Of a stretch of DNA of 64,000 bases, positions 10,675-22,513 are shown one piece after another. Position 1 is the first letter of the stretch, and the number at the start of each line of letters is the position of its first letter. The translations under genes were made by a program, and so were the position numbers. Origin of the DNA: Bicyclus anynana (taxonomy: Eukaryota > Arthropoda > Insecta > Lepidoptera > Nymphalidae); assembly GCF_947172395.1 (NCBI RefSeq), contig NC_069108.1:8195068-8259067 (forward strand), written 5' to 3'. The notes beneath the pieces were generated by a model, which was given only the letters and a program-made list of their open reading frames with translations, was not told the origin of the DNA and did no database searches.

Positions 10675-12642
10675 GGAGTTTCACAAACATATTGCGAATT
10701 TTTGTCAACAATTTGCAGACACTGAAAATGAAAGTTAACTGGTAATACGGAAATATGTTATGGAACTAACAAATGTAATGTATTCTTTGAAAAAACTTCC
10801 AAAAACTTAAACTCAGAATATACTACCCAACAACATGAAATTAACAATGCCCTAAACCGTTGAAAAACATGCGTCTCGATAAATATATACAGGAGTAGAT
10901 CTCTCAAAGTGTGTTTGTTGTTGATGTTGTTTTTGTATAGACAGAGATTAGAGAGAGAACATCATCGATTGCAAATATTTGACAATCTGTTATTGATATG
11001 TTCTGTGGTACCAGAGAGTAACAGTTGTGTACTGAAGGTTGTACGATAGAGATATGTGAATGTAATAAATTATCAGTGATTGAAGTCGGGATTAAATGCA
11101 TATAAGTTTGTTATCTGTGTTTTACTGGATTCTTGTTTTTCTGGATAGTGGCACACCTTGGCACACAATAAAAGTATAACGTCTTCAAGTGACAATATAG
11201 AAAGCGACGTTTAATCTATCTCTTTTGGTGTAAAATGTATAGACAAAATAATCTTGTCGCTCACTTCGCTCTGCAGAACCAATGGTGTGCACTCCACAGA
11301 TGCGAATGTGCACTGCTTACCCGGAAGACTCCTTACAAACGTGTATTGTAGTTGCTTATCCTAGTGCACACCACTGTACAGAACTGAACAAGCATGTAAA
11401 GTTTCATATTACTTGATTTACAGAGTATGTTAAAAAACCAGACAAGTGCGAGTTGAACTCGCGTGACGAGGGTTCCGAACGTTGTTATTCTATCATGTTT
11501 TTGAAAACTGACCTGAAATTGTAACTAAATAATAATTATATAATTTTCTTCATTTCTTCTAGGCTTATTTCTTTTGTTAAATATTTATCTAAACCTTAAA
11601 TTATTATAATAGTATAGTATTTAACAAAACTTAACATTAGTTTTGATGAATAGGTTTATATTATGTGCAAGTTTGGTACAATATTAAATGATTCACCAAG
11701 TTTGTTAAAAAAATTTAGAGTTTCATAGTTTTCCAGAAATTTTCAAGAAGACAGCTAACTCCTGTATTTTTTTCAAAATTTTAGGTTTGATAGTTTCGGA
11801 GAAAAGTGGGGGAAGGGATTGTCTATTTTCTTGGATAACTTCAAAACTATTTATTTCAAAATTACAAAAAATAATATTTTATGTGTCGCATAATGCAGTT
11901 TGAAATATTTTTTTTTGTATTTTCCATCTTGCCCCCAAAAGTACTACGTACGTTCGGAGCCCTAAAATAGTAATGATGTGTCATTATTATCAGCCTATGT
12001 GAGTATCCATACAGGGGTAGCCCTCCCTTCGTGTATGCCTTGGCCTTCCCCTTGCAACATTTCCATTCAGTCCCCTATATATCCCTATTCCTTTCCTTCA
12101 TCCTTAGCATACCTTTCTCGATTTCAGCCCCTACATCTTCTTTTATAACAACTAGTTGGCACTAATTTAATGTGAAATGGTGATTTGTTATGCTAGGCAG
12201 CAAACTTCATCTAAACATACACAAACCGGCATTTTTAGGGAGCTCTTTACACGACGAAAACGATTACAACAATGAAACATCATTTCTATAGCAACGGTTT
12301 TTATAAACGCATTAGATCATTGGTTTTCGATCTTTGCCAGAGGGGTAACGGTTAGCGAGGCAGGTGCTGTTTTTAATGGTCGAAGTCTACAGTAGCAAGC
12401 CTTCGGAACCTGAGCAGACTAAGAGAGAGGCGGAGGCGGCTCGGTGGAAGATATTGTTAGCCTGCTGATGACTCGACGTGGACGTAGCCTTCGCTCGTTT
12501 CTCGCAGCTCCTTCGGCGGAGAGCGCAGTGGAGCCCCAGGGAGCGGCTCGGGCCCACCCGACGATGTGTGCAGTAGACGGCACACATCGACCGCTTGCGT
12601 AAAAGAAATAAAATTGAGATACCTGTACAGATACTATCTTTT

Positions 12643-12783
12643 TTAAAAAAAAATGTGTACTGCATGGCCGTAAAAACGTATAATCATCTGTCAGAAAATA
12701 CAAAAGAAATGCCAATACAGAGATTCAAAAATCATATTTTTTATGCCCTCAGCCAAAATAGTAGGTATTTACGAATTAAATGA
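12643..12783 (+). mobile_element. Jockey/CR1-type LINE fragment, end of reverse transcriptase ORF
   Basis: Encodes KNVYCMAVKTYNHLSENT and then EMPIQRFKNHIF before a stop. The pattern YxxxVKxYNxLPxxxKxxPxxxFK is typical of the C-terminus of Jockey/CR1-group reverse transcriptases. The rest of the element is absent or decayed. Confidence 0.5.
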
Positions 12784-14265
12784 CTTTTTAAATTAAAATC
12801 AATTTTACTAATTTATTATATTTTTACAATTTGACATACACATAAATTAAATATTTTATTATTTTCATTACTTAAGAATTTCAGTATTGGTATAGTTATG
12901 GTAAATTTTATTTTATTTTCAAACAAATTAACATGCAGCATGTAATAATAATTGGAACATTTAAATTAAATTACTTATTTTTAAAATATTTGCGCGCCTA
13001 ATTCGTGGCAAAACATGTTTGGACCATTGTATTTATTGTATCTGTTGTTACCCATGTTTTAGCAAATAAATTATTATTATTATTATTATTATTGCTGAGG
13101 AAGGTCACCTGCCTGACCTGTGGTCACGGGATATCTGTCGCCCAGCTTAGGAGAGGCGAGTTGGCTTGTTCGAGAGACGGCTTCGATTATTATTACCACT
13201 ACGTATTTAGCTTAGCACCGTGTTCAAACCGATCAGTAGATAACACGTAGGTAAATGTGATTGCAGCAGGTACTAAACAGAGGACGGACGCGTGAAATTC
13301 ATTCACAAATTACGCAGAAACCATGGATCTATTTAAAGTAACCTGTATGATGCTCAATGACCTCTATCTTCCAGTGAAAGTCCAATTAAAATCAGTTCAG
13401 CATTTCCAGATATCAGCCCAGGCAGCCGAAAATGTTAAAAAAGTTACAGACAGACACCATCGAAAACTATCCAAAATCTTCGAAATTCAATGAAAGCTAG
13501 ATTTTCGGAAAATGGTGTAAATTCTCAATTCATATCTCTTACTAAGTACCTAATTAATGAAAAAAAAATTAACATCTTAAAAACAAAATATTATTTCAAA
13601 ATCATATTTCGTAGCGCGAAGATCTTCACTATTTGAGTTTGTCCGATTGATGAAATATCACGAATTTTGTCGCCGAAGTTTGGACGAAACTGAAACTTCG
13701 GTCCCTCTCATCCCGCATTCTACTCGGCTCCCAGCGCAAGCGATAGTTTGCCAGATTGAGCTCCAGTGACTGACTGCTTTTTTGCCCGGACCTTACTACG
13801 CCCATGGCTACAGGACCGTTAGAGTATGTTAAAAATGATGACCTATGTTTGGGTTTTCTTATCACGGCAAGACCGTGCAAAATTCAAAAAATTTTCAAGT
13901 ATTCTCGTTTAAACAATGTAACCACCAGTTCTAAAAATGAGTCTGCAAGTAATGAATTATTATTGAACTATGGATAAAATATAGGGTATATGACAACATT
14001 CAAATTCTAAACGGATGATAGAAACACGTTAGATCATGGTCATTCACTTTTGAGGTAAGGGTAACGTCTAGCAAGGCAGGTCCTCAGGTAGTTGATCTGA
14101 GAATATACAGATATACATAGAAGGTAGCGTAAGTATTTTTTTGACGTCTCTTTGTCGTCTATCGTCTGTGGTATATTTACGTGAGTAGTGACTAACTCTT
14201 TGGTTTATTTTTCCATTTATTTTTATTAATCTTGGTTACAAAAAAAGTAACAGTAAAAAGGGTGT

Positions 14266-14372
14266 GCCGTGTGACTGTATAATATTATTACTAAAATCAA
14301 AATTAATCTGAAAAATCAAAGAAATTGGTTTATAGTTCTTTGGTTATATCATTAAAAGACTACAAACGTGGT
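14266..14372 (+). repeat. Duplicate of the copy 1 5' region (window bases 1-110)
   Basis: CGTGTGACTG, TATAATATTATTACTAAAAT, AATTAATCTGAAAAATCAAA and GAAATTGGTTTATAGTTCTT match the first 110 bases of the window apart from small indels. This is the 5' leader of copy 2. The THAP first exon that should follow (compare 162-238) was not found; a repeat insertion lies at 14,474-14,660. Confidence 0.75.
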
Positions 14373-14473
14373 CATATTTATTTTTGGTAATGCTACAGGT
14401 AAATGTTATTCATTTTCTCAAAAAAAAAAAAAGGAAATACGTTGTGCTGTTAGTTATGAGCAGTTATGAGTTA

Positions 14474-14660
14474 CTAGCTGACGCCGCGCGGTTTTACCCG
14501 CGTGGTGCCTGTTCCCGTAGGAATACGGGGATAATATATATATAGCCTTCCTCGATAAATGGGTATCTAATACTGAAAGAATTTTTCAAATCGCACCAGT
14601 AGTTCCTGAGATCAGCGCGTTCAATCAAACAAACAAACAAACTCTTCAGCTTTATATTAT
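14474..14660 (-). mobile_element. Short interspersed repeat (GCGCGGTTTCACCCGCG type)
   Basis: Begins TAGCTGACGCCGCGCGG, contains CCCGTAGGAATACGGGGATA and ends AAACTCTTCAGCTTTATATT. The same element recurs at 23,478 (opposite orientation), 33,255, 49,280, 51,100, 61,441 and 63,370. Its superfamily is not clear from sequence. It interrupts the leader of copy 2. Confidence 0.65.
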
Positions 14661-14789
14661 TAGTATTGATGTTATTATCAGGGAGTAACTCTCTACCAAG
14701 TACAACCGCTTTTACCCAGAAATTCCTGCCACACTGTGTCGAAACGCACCCGTGTAAACAATTATGGTAAATCACAGTTCTCAGTGATA

Positions 14790-14953
14790 TCAGGGCGTCT
14801 GCGTGCAACTTGGTTCCGAGCCAACGCACACAAGAGCATCACCTGCCCGATCCTGCTGACATCTGCTCTCAGCACTTTACACATGACGACTTTTATGCAA
14901 CCATGAGTTGTGTAAAGCAGATTCACTCTGATGCTATCCCTTCAACAGTGCAG
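14790..14953 (+). pseudogene. Broken THAP exon of copy 2
   Basis: After a one-base loss the downstream frame still reads QEHHLPDPADICSQHF and then HDDFYATMSCVKQIHSDAIP with a GTCAGT donor, as in copy 1. At 14,820 the sequence is GCCAACGCACACA where copy 1 has GCCCTCGGCACACA, one base fewer, so the frame that carries the upstream half reaches a stop. No partner exon with the first Cys pair was found. Confidence 0.65.
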
Positions 14954-15076
14954 GTCAGTTTCACAACATATATGTGTATGTAGAACTTGTATTGTAGGTC
15001 AAGGAGCTAAGACAACCATTACAGCATTATTCACATACAATCAGTAATGTAGAAGTAACTATTGGTATACTTACAG

Positions 15077-15521
15077 ATGTGCATGATATGCCTGGACACT
15101 GACAGCAAGCTGTCTCTAATGAGTAAACACAAGTTGGAGGAGGCATATGAACAGCTAACTGGACTGTCTGTGAGTATAGCTACTATAGAGAACGTCTTAT
15201 CTCAAAAAACTCAAAATGGATCCAACATACAGAGAAATGTATACAAATAAATATAATTGTAGTGTCTGTTTGTTGTTTTTAAAAACAATCTCTTGTTTTA
15301 ATGTTTTGTATGGCTATCTTTCTGTCTAATCTCTGACATAACTGCACTGGTTTTGACGGTACTTTCACTCATTGATCATTATTCCTGAATAACAAAGACT
15401 TATTTTATACCCCTGTTCTGGTATTGGGAACTATACAAGTGAAACTGCCTGGCATCTGCTGGATTAGAGTAAGAACATCAACATTTGACCTTCGCTGTTA
15501 TGTATTAAGTAATGAACACTC

Positions 15522-15556
<35 letters not shown>

Positions 15557-18500
15557 GTTATAAATCCCAGTTTATTATCTACCTTTATATACACTGTGTA
15601 CCTTTGCTAATTCTGTGCAGTTTCAGTTGTGTCGTGGAGGAAACCTGAAGCAAACACTCTGTGTGCTGTGTGCTCAGAGATTGATTAACTTCAGTAGATT
15701 TAGAGACTTGTGCTTGAGAGCCCATTCACTGATGACAGACTTACTTGCACAAGATGAATTAGTGAGTATTTAGTAGTAATGGTTTCATTCACTTGTAAAC
15801 TTGACAAACTTTGTTCTTCTTAGCTTTGGTGAACCATCTGGTAAGAAGTAAATATATACTGTTTTCAGATTACAATAAAATATATAGAATTGATGAACTG
15901 CACAACAAAACCTCTGAAGTTTAATTTGACACAAACCACATTAGCAGCTGATCACTATGACTTGTACATAGATCACACTGATGAAGAGGAACAGACAGCA
16001 GCAGAGGAATCTGTAGTGGGAGATGTTGCAACAGCTGTGGTAAAGACTGAAGACAATTCCAACGACTTTATTTCTACCGACAATTACTCCAATATAAGCA
16101 TAAAGTTGGAAACATGTTCACCAGATAAAGATATAAATGAATCACTTCATGCAGAAGCAGGAGCTTCCTGCACTACAGTTCCAGTACATGTGTCTGAAAC
16201 AGAGAATTTCATTAAGATTGAAAGTGTTACCTTTGGATGTACGCTTTGTTCTGAAGAGTTTATGCGAGAGAATGAATACTATGATCACATGAGCGAGCAT
16301 CTCAAGGTGAGACTTGTTCACATCTCTACAGAAGTGATATATGGGCTCACATACTATGTCCTCTGTGGACAGAAAAACATGTTTTAAGTGAGTTTTGTAT
16401 TCGGCAGAATGCTGGAGACGTGTGCGAGCCTCGTGCAGCTGTGAGCCGCAGCGGTGACTCACTCGTACTGCAGAACAAGTCAGTATGCAACGACGCTGCA
16501 TGTGATGCATCACAAGTGTGCGAGCCTCGTGCAGCTGTGAGCCGCAGCGGTGACTCACTCGTGCTGCAGAACAAGTCAGTATACAACGACGCTGCATGTG
16601 ATGCATCACAAGTGTGCGAGCCTCGTGCAGCTGTGAGCCGCAGCGGTGACTCACTCGTGCTGCAGAACAAGTCAGTATACAACGACGCTGCATGTGATGC
16701 ATCACAAGTGTGCGAGCCTCGTGCAGCTGTGAGCCGCAGCGGTGACTCACTCGTGCTGCAGAACAAGTCAGTATACAACGACGCTGCATGTGATGCATCA
16801 CAAGTGTGCGAGCCTCGTGCAGCTGTGAGCCGCAGCGGTGACTCACTCGTGCTGCAGAACAAGTCAGTATACAACGACGCTGCATGTGATGCATCACAAG
16901 TGTGCGAGCCTCGTGCAGCTGTGAGCCGCAGCGGTGACTCACTCGTGCTGCAGAACAAGTCAGTATACAACGACGCTGCGTGTGATGCATCACAAGTGTG
17001 CGAGCCTCATGCAGCTGTAAGCCGCAGCGGTGACTCACTCGTGCTGCAGAACAAGTCAGTATACAACGACGCTGCATGTGATGCATCACAAGTGTGCGAG
17101 CCTCGTGCAGCTGTGAGCCGCAGCGGTGACTCACTCGTGCTGCAGAACAAGTCAGTATACAACGACGCTGCATGTGATGCATCACAAGTGTGCGAGCCTC
17201 GTGCAGCTGTGAGCCGCAGCGGTGACTCACTCGTGCTGCAGAACAAGTCAGTATACAACGACGCTGCATGTGATGCATCACAAGTGTGCGAGCCTCGTGC
17301 AGCTGTGAGCCGCAGCGGTGACTCACTCGTGCTGCAGACCAAGTCAGTATACAACGACGCTATATATAGGGTGCTCAGGAGTATTTCCCATAACTTCAAG
17401 GTGTTGACGAGTCCATTTCGTCGTTTTTATACTTTGGTACAAAGTAATTCAAATAATTCCGATTATTTACCACACGCCTTTATATATATATATTATATAA
17501 ATCATATATCCTTGCATTTTAAAATACATAGATCTTGGCTACGTCATAATTATAGGGACACATTTTAAGTTCTATTTACAAATATAAAAAAATAAGAAAT
17601 ATTATTTACTCTGAACATATTAATTTTAGAACACATTTACCTTGGACATATTTCATTAATTTTCCATAAAGAATATAACCTTAGAGTTATGGTCATCCTT
17701 TATATAGATCAGGGATTCCATTCGACGGCAGGGGGTTCGCGACAAGATTTACGTAATGGTGGCTTGATCACTGATACCGAGTTAAAATTGTCCAAAATTA
17801 CTCCTAACATTGAATCCATATCCACACTATAACATTAATATTACAAAGACATTTCTTTTGGTATGTGCGACCTTTTATTCAAATAAAAGCGTTATTTTCT
17901 TCAACAGTCAACAGTTTTTTTCTTTGGGGGGGAGATTCATTAGTTAGTAAGGGGTTTTGCTGTAAATTGGAAATTTTAACAGGAGTTCGTGGAGCCGAAA
18001 GTTTGAGGAACCCTGATATAGATGATACAATAACACGGGGTTCGTGGAGCCGAAAGTTTGAGGAACCCTAATATAGATGATACAATAACAGGGGTTCGTG
18101 GGGCCAAAAGTTTGAGGAACCCTGATATAGATGATACAATAACAGGGGTTCGTGGGGCCAAAAGTTTGAGGAACCCTGACATAGATGATACATTAACAGG
18201 GGTTCGTGGGGCCAAAAGTTTGAGGAACCCTAATATAGATGATACAATAACAGGGGTTCGTGGGGCCGAAAGTTTGAGCAACCCTGACATAGATGATACA
18301 TTAACAGGGGTTCGTGGGGCCGAAAGTTTGAGGAACCCTGACATAGATGATACATTAACAGGGGTTCGTGGGGCCGAAAGTTTGAGGAACCCTGACATAG
18401 ATGATACATTAACAGGGGTTCGTGGGGCCAAAAGTTTGAGGAACCCTAATAAAGATGATACAATAACAGGGGTTCGTGGAGCCGAAAGCTTGAGGAACCC

Positions 18501-21500
18501 TGATATAGATGATACAATAACAGGGGTTCGTGGGGCCGAAAGTTTGAGGAACCCTAATATAGATGATACAATAACAGGGGTTCGTGGAGCCGAAAGTTTG
18601 AGGAACCCTGATATAGATGATACATTAACAGGGGTTCGTGGGGCCGAAAGTTTGAGGAACCCTGACATAGATGATACATTAACAGGGGTTCATGGAGCCA
18701 AAAGTTTGAGGAACCCTGACATAGATGATACATTAACAGGGGTTCGTGGGGCCGAAAGTTTGAGGAACCCTGACATAGATGATACATTAACAGGGGTTCG
18801 TGGGGCCGAATGTTTGAGGAACCCTGATATAGATGATACACTTCCTGAACACAGGAAATAGTAGTTCCTTTTCCTAGTAGTAGTTCTAGTATACAATATT
18901 GTTGAGTGTGCTATAAAACTCACATTCTGTTAATATATCTCAGGGCAGCTCCGGGGCAGAGAGGTGACCCTCCCAAGTCTGCAGACTTCGCTCAAAGCAT
19001 AGGTGAGTCACAAGTCAAATTGACTGTGATTGTTCCTTTTCTGTCCTTACTCATATTTGCTTACTTTTTATATAAAAATATCAGCATTTAAAAATATCTC
19101 AATTTTTTGTAGGAATTTTATTATGTATTTTCTTAGGATTTAAGTAAAGTATGTTTCGTTTTTCTTTAAGATATTAAATAGCACATGTCTCTGAAGGAAA
19201 GTCATCGTGAGGAAACCTGCATACCAGGGAGTTTTCTTAATTCTCTGCGTGTGTGAAGTCTGCCAATCCGTATTGAGCCAGCGTGGTGGAGTAATTCTAA
19301 CCCCATTCTGAGAGGAACTCGTGCTCAACAGTGAGCCTGAATATGGGTTATCAATGATGATTTTCTTTGTACTAAGATATCCAATAAATATACGTAACAC
19401 GTATATTTTACACTTAACACAATTACAATATTACATTATTTATTACTAGCGGACGCCCGCGACTTCGTCCGCGTGAAAGTAGATGTAAACTTTTAACAAC
19501 CCCTGCCCTACTCTACCCTACCCTACTCCTACCCTAACCTACCCTACCCCTACCTATTAACACTTTCATTACCGCTACGATTTTCACGATGTTTTCTCGG
19601 GAGCCGCCTACATTTTACGTTGGACTCGCTAGGTGAGTCGCCGGCGCTGCGATACGAATCATTCGACTCGCCACGCGAGTTCAGTGGCATTGCGTTAGGG
19701 TAAAAACTATGTTCTGTTATTTTTGTGGCCGTGACAGTGTACGTTACGTGTTTAAAGCAATTAACTAGTATATGGTGTAATTTAACAAAAAGAAAATGGC
19801 AAGAAACACTATAAATAAACGAAAAGGTAAGTTTGTTTCGTAATTTATGCAGTGGCTCTCAATCTTACAAATACTGATTATTGTTGATATCTTATATTGT
19901 TTTTATAAACAGATTTTCTTATTATATGTATAGATGTTTTGAGTAAAGTTACATTTTAATTACTTTCGAAATTTATTAAATAGTGTCTGGTATATTTTTA
20001 GTGCTACATGAGAGCTTGGCAAAAACAATGTGTGCTTTTATTGCTTACTAACCAGAGCGTTCATGTTAAAAAATACCGGTTCCTTTTGTTTTGCCGGCAA
20101 TTTTTAACAATGCGAAGGGATCCTCTTTCAGTTGTAACTCTTAAAGTAATAGACCGAGAGTTGAGTTTGTGTTTTCTGCACCGTTCGTTTAACAAAAACG
20201 CAAGGACAGACTCAAAAACTTAGAAGTACCAATTTGGTGAACACCAAATTCGAGCCCCTACAAGGTGTCGAACACAATCCGCCGTTGTTTTACGAGTGAA
20301 TGTGACTTTTGGTAAAATGAAAATAAAAGTATCTACCTTTTATATATTTCATTTATAAAAGTTTGAGAATCTATGTTAGTGAACTCGCCTAGCGAGTTCA
20401 AGGCATTGCAGAATAGTTTATTTTCTTTCGATTATAAACTGGGTCTGCACACCCGGCCCACCACGTTATTCATTAGATTAGTGTATGTTTAGTCTTCAGT
20501 ATTATTTTAAGCAGAAAATACACATGCATTTTGAAAAAAAATTGCAAAAACATTGAACTCGCGAGGCGAGTCTACGGCGCTGGAATAAAATTTACGTGGA
20601 CTCTCCGGGCGAGTCGGTGGCACTGAACGTGTTAAGGCCGCACACGCGACGGAAGCTTAAAAAATGGAGTAACTTCTCCCGTTTTCCCATTATTTCCCTT
20701 CACTGCTCTGCTCCTATTGATCGTAGCGTGATAAAAAGTATACTATAACCTGCCCAGGAGTTTGAAGAATAAATGTACCAAGTTTCATTAAAATCCGTCG
20801 AGTAGTTTTTGTTTCTATAACGAACATACAGACAGACAGACAAAAATTTTACTGATTGAATTTTTGGCATCAGTGTCGACCACTAATCACACCCTGATAG
20901 TTATTTTGAAAATATATTTCATGTACAGAATTAACCTCTCTACAGATTTATTATAAGTATAGATTATATAACAGCTAACTGTCAAGCTAGTTGTCAAATA
21001 TACAAAATGAAAGCTTATTAGGCTGGTGGGAGGCTTTGGCCGTGGCCAGTTACCACCCTACCGGCAAAGACGTACCGCCAAGCGATTTAGCGTTCCGGTA
21101 CGATGTCGTGTAGAAACCGAAAGGGTGCCTGTAAAGCCTCCCACCAGCTAGACCTGGACTAATTAAGAAAACCTCCATCGGCCCAGCTGGGGATCGAACC
21201 TAGGACCTCCGTCTTGTAAATCTACCGCGCTCACCACTGCGCCACGGAGGTCGTCATCTTCCCCCTACCCTTAGCAAAATCGATCCAGCCCTTTGAGCGT
21301 GGTGGGATGACCAAGAGAAATAGAGACTTCTATGCCAATATTATAAAGAGGTAAAGTTTGTGTGCTTGTAGGAGGTAATCTCTGGATCTACTGGACCGAT
21401 TTGGAAAATTGTTTTACTAATAGAAAGCTACGTTATTTGCGAGTGTCATAGGCTATGTTTGTCTTGTAAGTCCACGGCGCATACCACTGCGCCACAGAGG

Positions 21501-22315
21501 CCGTCAAATTAATTAAGCTCGTCCATTCATAGTACTAATTAATAACACAGGGTATTTCTAATGACCAATATATTTCTTTTGTTAAATGTTTTATTTCAGT
21601 GGCTCCACTGTCCGCTAGACTTGCGGCAAACAATGAGAACAAAGTGCAAGCAACAATCCAGAACAGTGAAACTATCTTTGAAACTAAAATTAGAAAAAAA
21701 GAACTGGACAATCGACAAAATTGTGTATTCCGGTTATATGACGTTTCAACAATTACCAACAAACAGAAGGAAGCATTTCCAGATGAAAATGCAAGTGAGA
21801 AACCTCGTACAATTTATACTTGTGAGATATGCAATCAGAAATGTGCAAACAGAACCGTTTTACTGCAGCACATGAGGACCCACACTGGCGAGAGGCCGTT
21901 CACTTGCAACGTATGCAATTACAAATGTTCACACAATAGCAATTTAACTAAGCACAAAAGGATCCACACTGACGAAAAACCATATTCCTGTGAGATGTGC
22001 AATTATAAATGTGCAGAAAAAAGTAATTTGACTAAACACAAAAAAATCCACACGGCTGAAAGACGTTACACTTGTGAGATATGCAATTATAAATGTTCAC
22101 AAAAGTATGATTTGAATAAGCATAAGAGAATCCACACTGGTGAAAAGCCTTATTCGTGTGAGATATGTCAATATAAATGCACAATTAAGAGCACTTTGTT
22201 AAGGCACAAACAAATGCACACTGGTGAGAAACCATTTACCTGTAAGATATGCAACTGTGCATATGCAGATAAACGCACTTTAGTCAAGCACATGAAGACC
22301 CACACTGGTGAATAA
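15077..22315 (+). CDS. ZAD-C2H2 zinc-finger protein, copy 2
   Basis: Exons by splice motif and phase: 15077-15169 and 15627-15761 (ZAD: MCMICLDTDSK ... CVLCAQR), 15869-16306 (acidic linker DHTDEEEQTAAEE, motifs VKTE, IKLE and IKIE, one C2H2 finger), 16408-17342 (ten 32-residue repeats), 18944-19002 (short exon, PPKSADFAQSIG) and 21600-22315 (six C2H2 fingers). The ZAD exon itself begins with ATG, a likely start because the THAP exon upstream is frameshifted. The 17343 donor (GTCAGT) was chosen because it restores phase to the next exon; it is less certain than the others. The finger exon is short compared with the 11 to 14 fingers of its relatives and ends right after a TGE linker. Confidence 0.6.
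16419..17342 (+). repeat. 96-bp coding minisatellite, 10 units (copy 2)
   Basis: Same unit as at 2365-3402. Starts at 16498, 16594, 16690, 16786, 16882, 16978, 17074, 17170 and 17266, preceded by one partial unit. Units differ from the copy 1 consensus at only a handful of bases (for example CAT for CGT at about 17,008 and ACC for AAC in the last unit). Confidence 0.95.
17709..17830 (+). mobile_element. hAT-like transposon end
   Basis: Begins CAGGGATTC and contains CATTCGACGGCAGGGGGTTC, GCGACAAGATTTACGTAA and AAAATTACTCCTAACATT. The reverse complement of the same sequence is at 29,850-29,997, where the longer end CAGGGTTTCTCAAAGTGGGG is preserved. CAGGGTTTCTCAAA-type ends are usual for hAT elements. 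No transposase is present. Confidence 0.6.
17980..18841 (+). repeat. 54-bp minisatellite, about 16 units, built from a transposon end
   Basis: Unit: CAGGGGTTCGTGGGGCCGAA, AGTTTGAGGAACCCTG, then ATATAGATGATACATTAA. The part from GGGGTTCG to GAACCCTG matches the hAT-like end at about 29,960-29,997 (GGGGTTCGCG...TTTGAGAAACCCTG). It lies in the intron between exons 5 and 6 of copy 2, just after another fragment of the same transposon. The frames are open because 54 is a multiple of 3; the stretch is not placed in any exon of this model. Confidence 0.9.
19185..19365 (+). mobile_element. SINE-A, 3' part only
   Basis: Contains CATCGTGAGGAAACCTGCAT, TTCTCTGCGTGTGTGAAGTC and GAATATGGGTTATCAATGAT, the body of SINE-A without the tRNA-like head. 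Confidence 0.7.
19557..20635. mobile_element. piggyBac-like element, internally decayed, in an intron of copy 2
   Basis: Bounded by TTAA at 19557-19560 and 20632-20635. Inside these, the ends read CACTTTCATTACC and, in reverse complement, CACGTTCAGTGCC (10 of 13 match). Both subterminal regions carry repeated palindromic words such as ACTCGCGAGGCGAGT. A spliceable 5' fragment (MARNTINKRK at 19,796) and an ORF at 20,008-20,223 with ELSLCFLHRSFNKN may be remnants of the transposase ends. It sits inside another repeat whose halves are at 19,446-19,556 and 20,636-20,960. Confidence 0.6.
21020..21258. mobile_element. SINE-B, composite of two inverted parts
   Basis: The left part (21,020-21,125) is the forward body (GGTGGGAGGCTTTGGCCGTG, CAAGCGATTTAGCGTTCCGG). 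The right part (21,135-21,258) is the reverse-strand tRNA-like head with GGTTCGATCCC and TGGCGCAGTGG. A similar tRNA-like end is near 21,465-21,500. Confidence 0.65.
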
Positions 22316-22360
22316 TACATATGAATATTATTATGAAAACGCAACAAACTAAAAGTACGC

Positions 22361-22366
22361 AATAAA
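22361..22366 (+). promoter_or_regulatory. polyadenylation signal AATAAA
   Basis: AATAAA 46 bases after the stop codon of copy 2. Confidence 0.4.
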
Positions 22367-22513
22367 CTTGTAACTCTTCTAAAGTAAATTTTCATGTCTA
22401 AAATGTCAAAATATGTAAGGACAAAGTATTGGAGTTAATATTTTAATTGTAAAAGAAATTGCATACTGTAATTACTTGAATGTCTAGGTAACTCAATAAT
22501 TTTAACACGTTTA

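Larger units (their letters stand above)
10345..14265. other. Spacer between copies 1 and 2, no complete gene seen
   Basis: Mostly AT-rich DNA. It holds a short ORF (10,573-10,674), tails of a CTCAG-ended MITE family near 12,170-12,377 and 13,990-14,104, a GC-rich patch at 12,410-12,600 without recognisable coding content, a LINE tail (12,643-12,783) and a (TTA)n tract near 13,072-13,094. Open frames on the reverse strand at 12,387-12,715 match nothing I recognise. Confidence 0.4.

Noticed and set aside
12387..12715. Reverse ORFs in the GC-rich patch
   Set aside because: No start with supporting context, no recognisable motif, and overlapping frames both open, as expected from GC-rich DNA.
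16142..17399. Reverse-strand ORFs over the second 96-bp array
   Set aside because: Same reason as for the first array; no start, domain or splice support.
2365..18841. CRISPR-like arrays
   Set aside because: Repeats are contiguous with no unique spacers, and the DNA is eukaryotic with introns.
17976..18923. ORFs on both strands in the 54-bp minisatellite
   Set aside because: Also a multiple-of-three repeat; the unit matches transposon terminal DNA and lies between well supported exons of copy 2.
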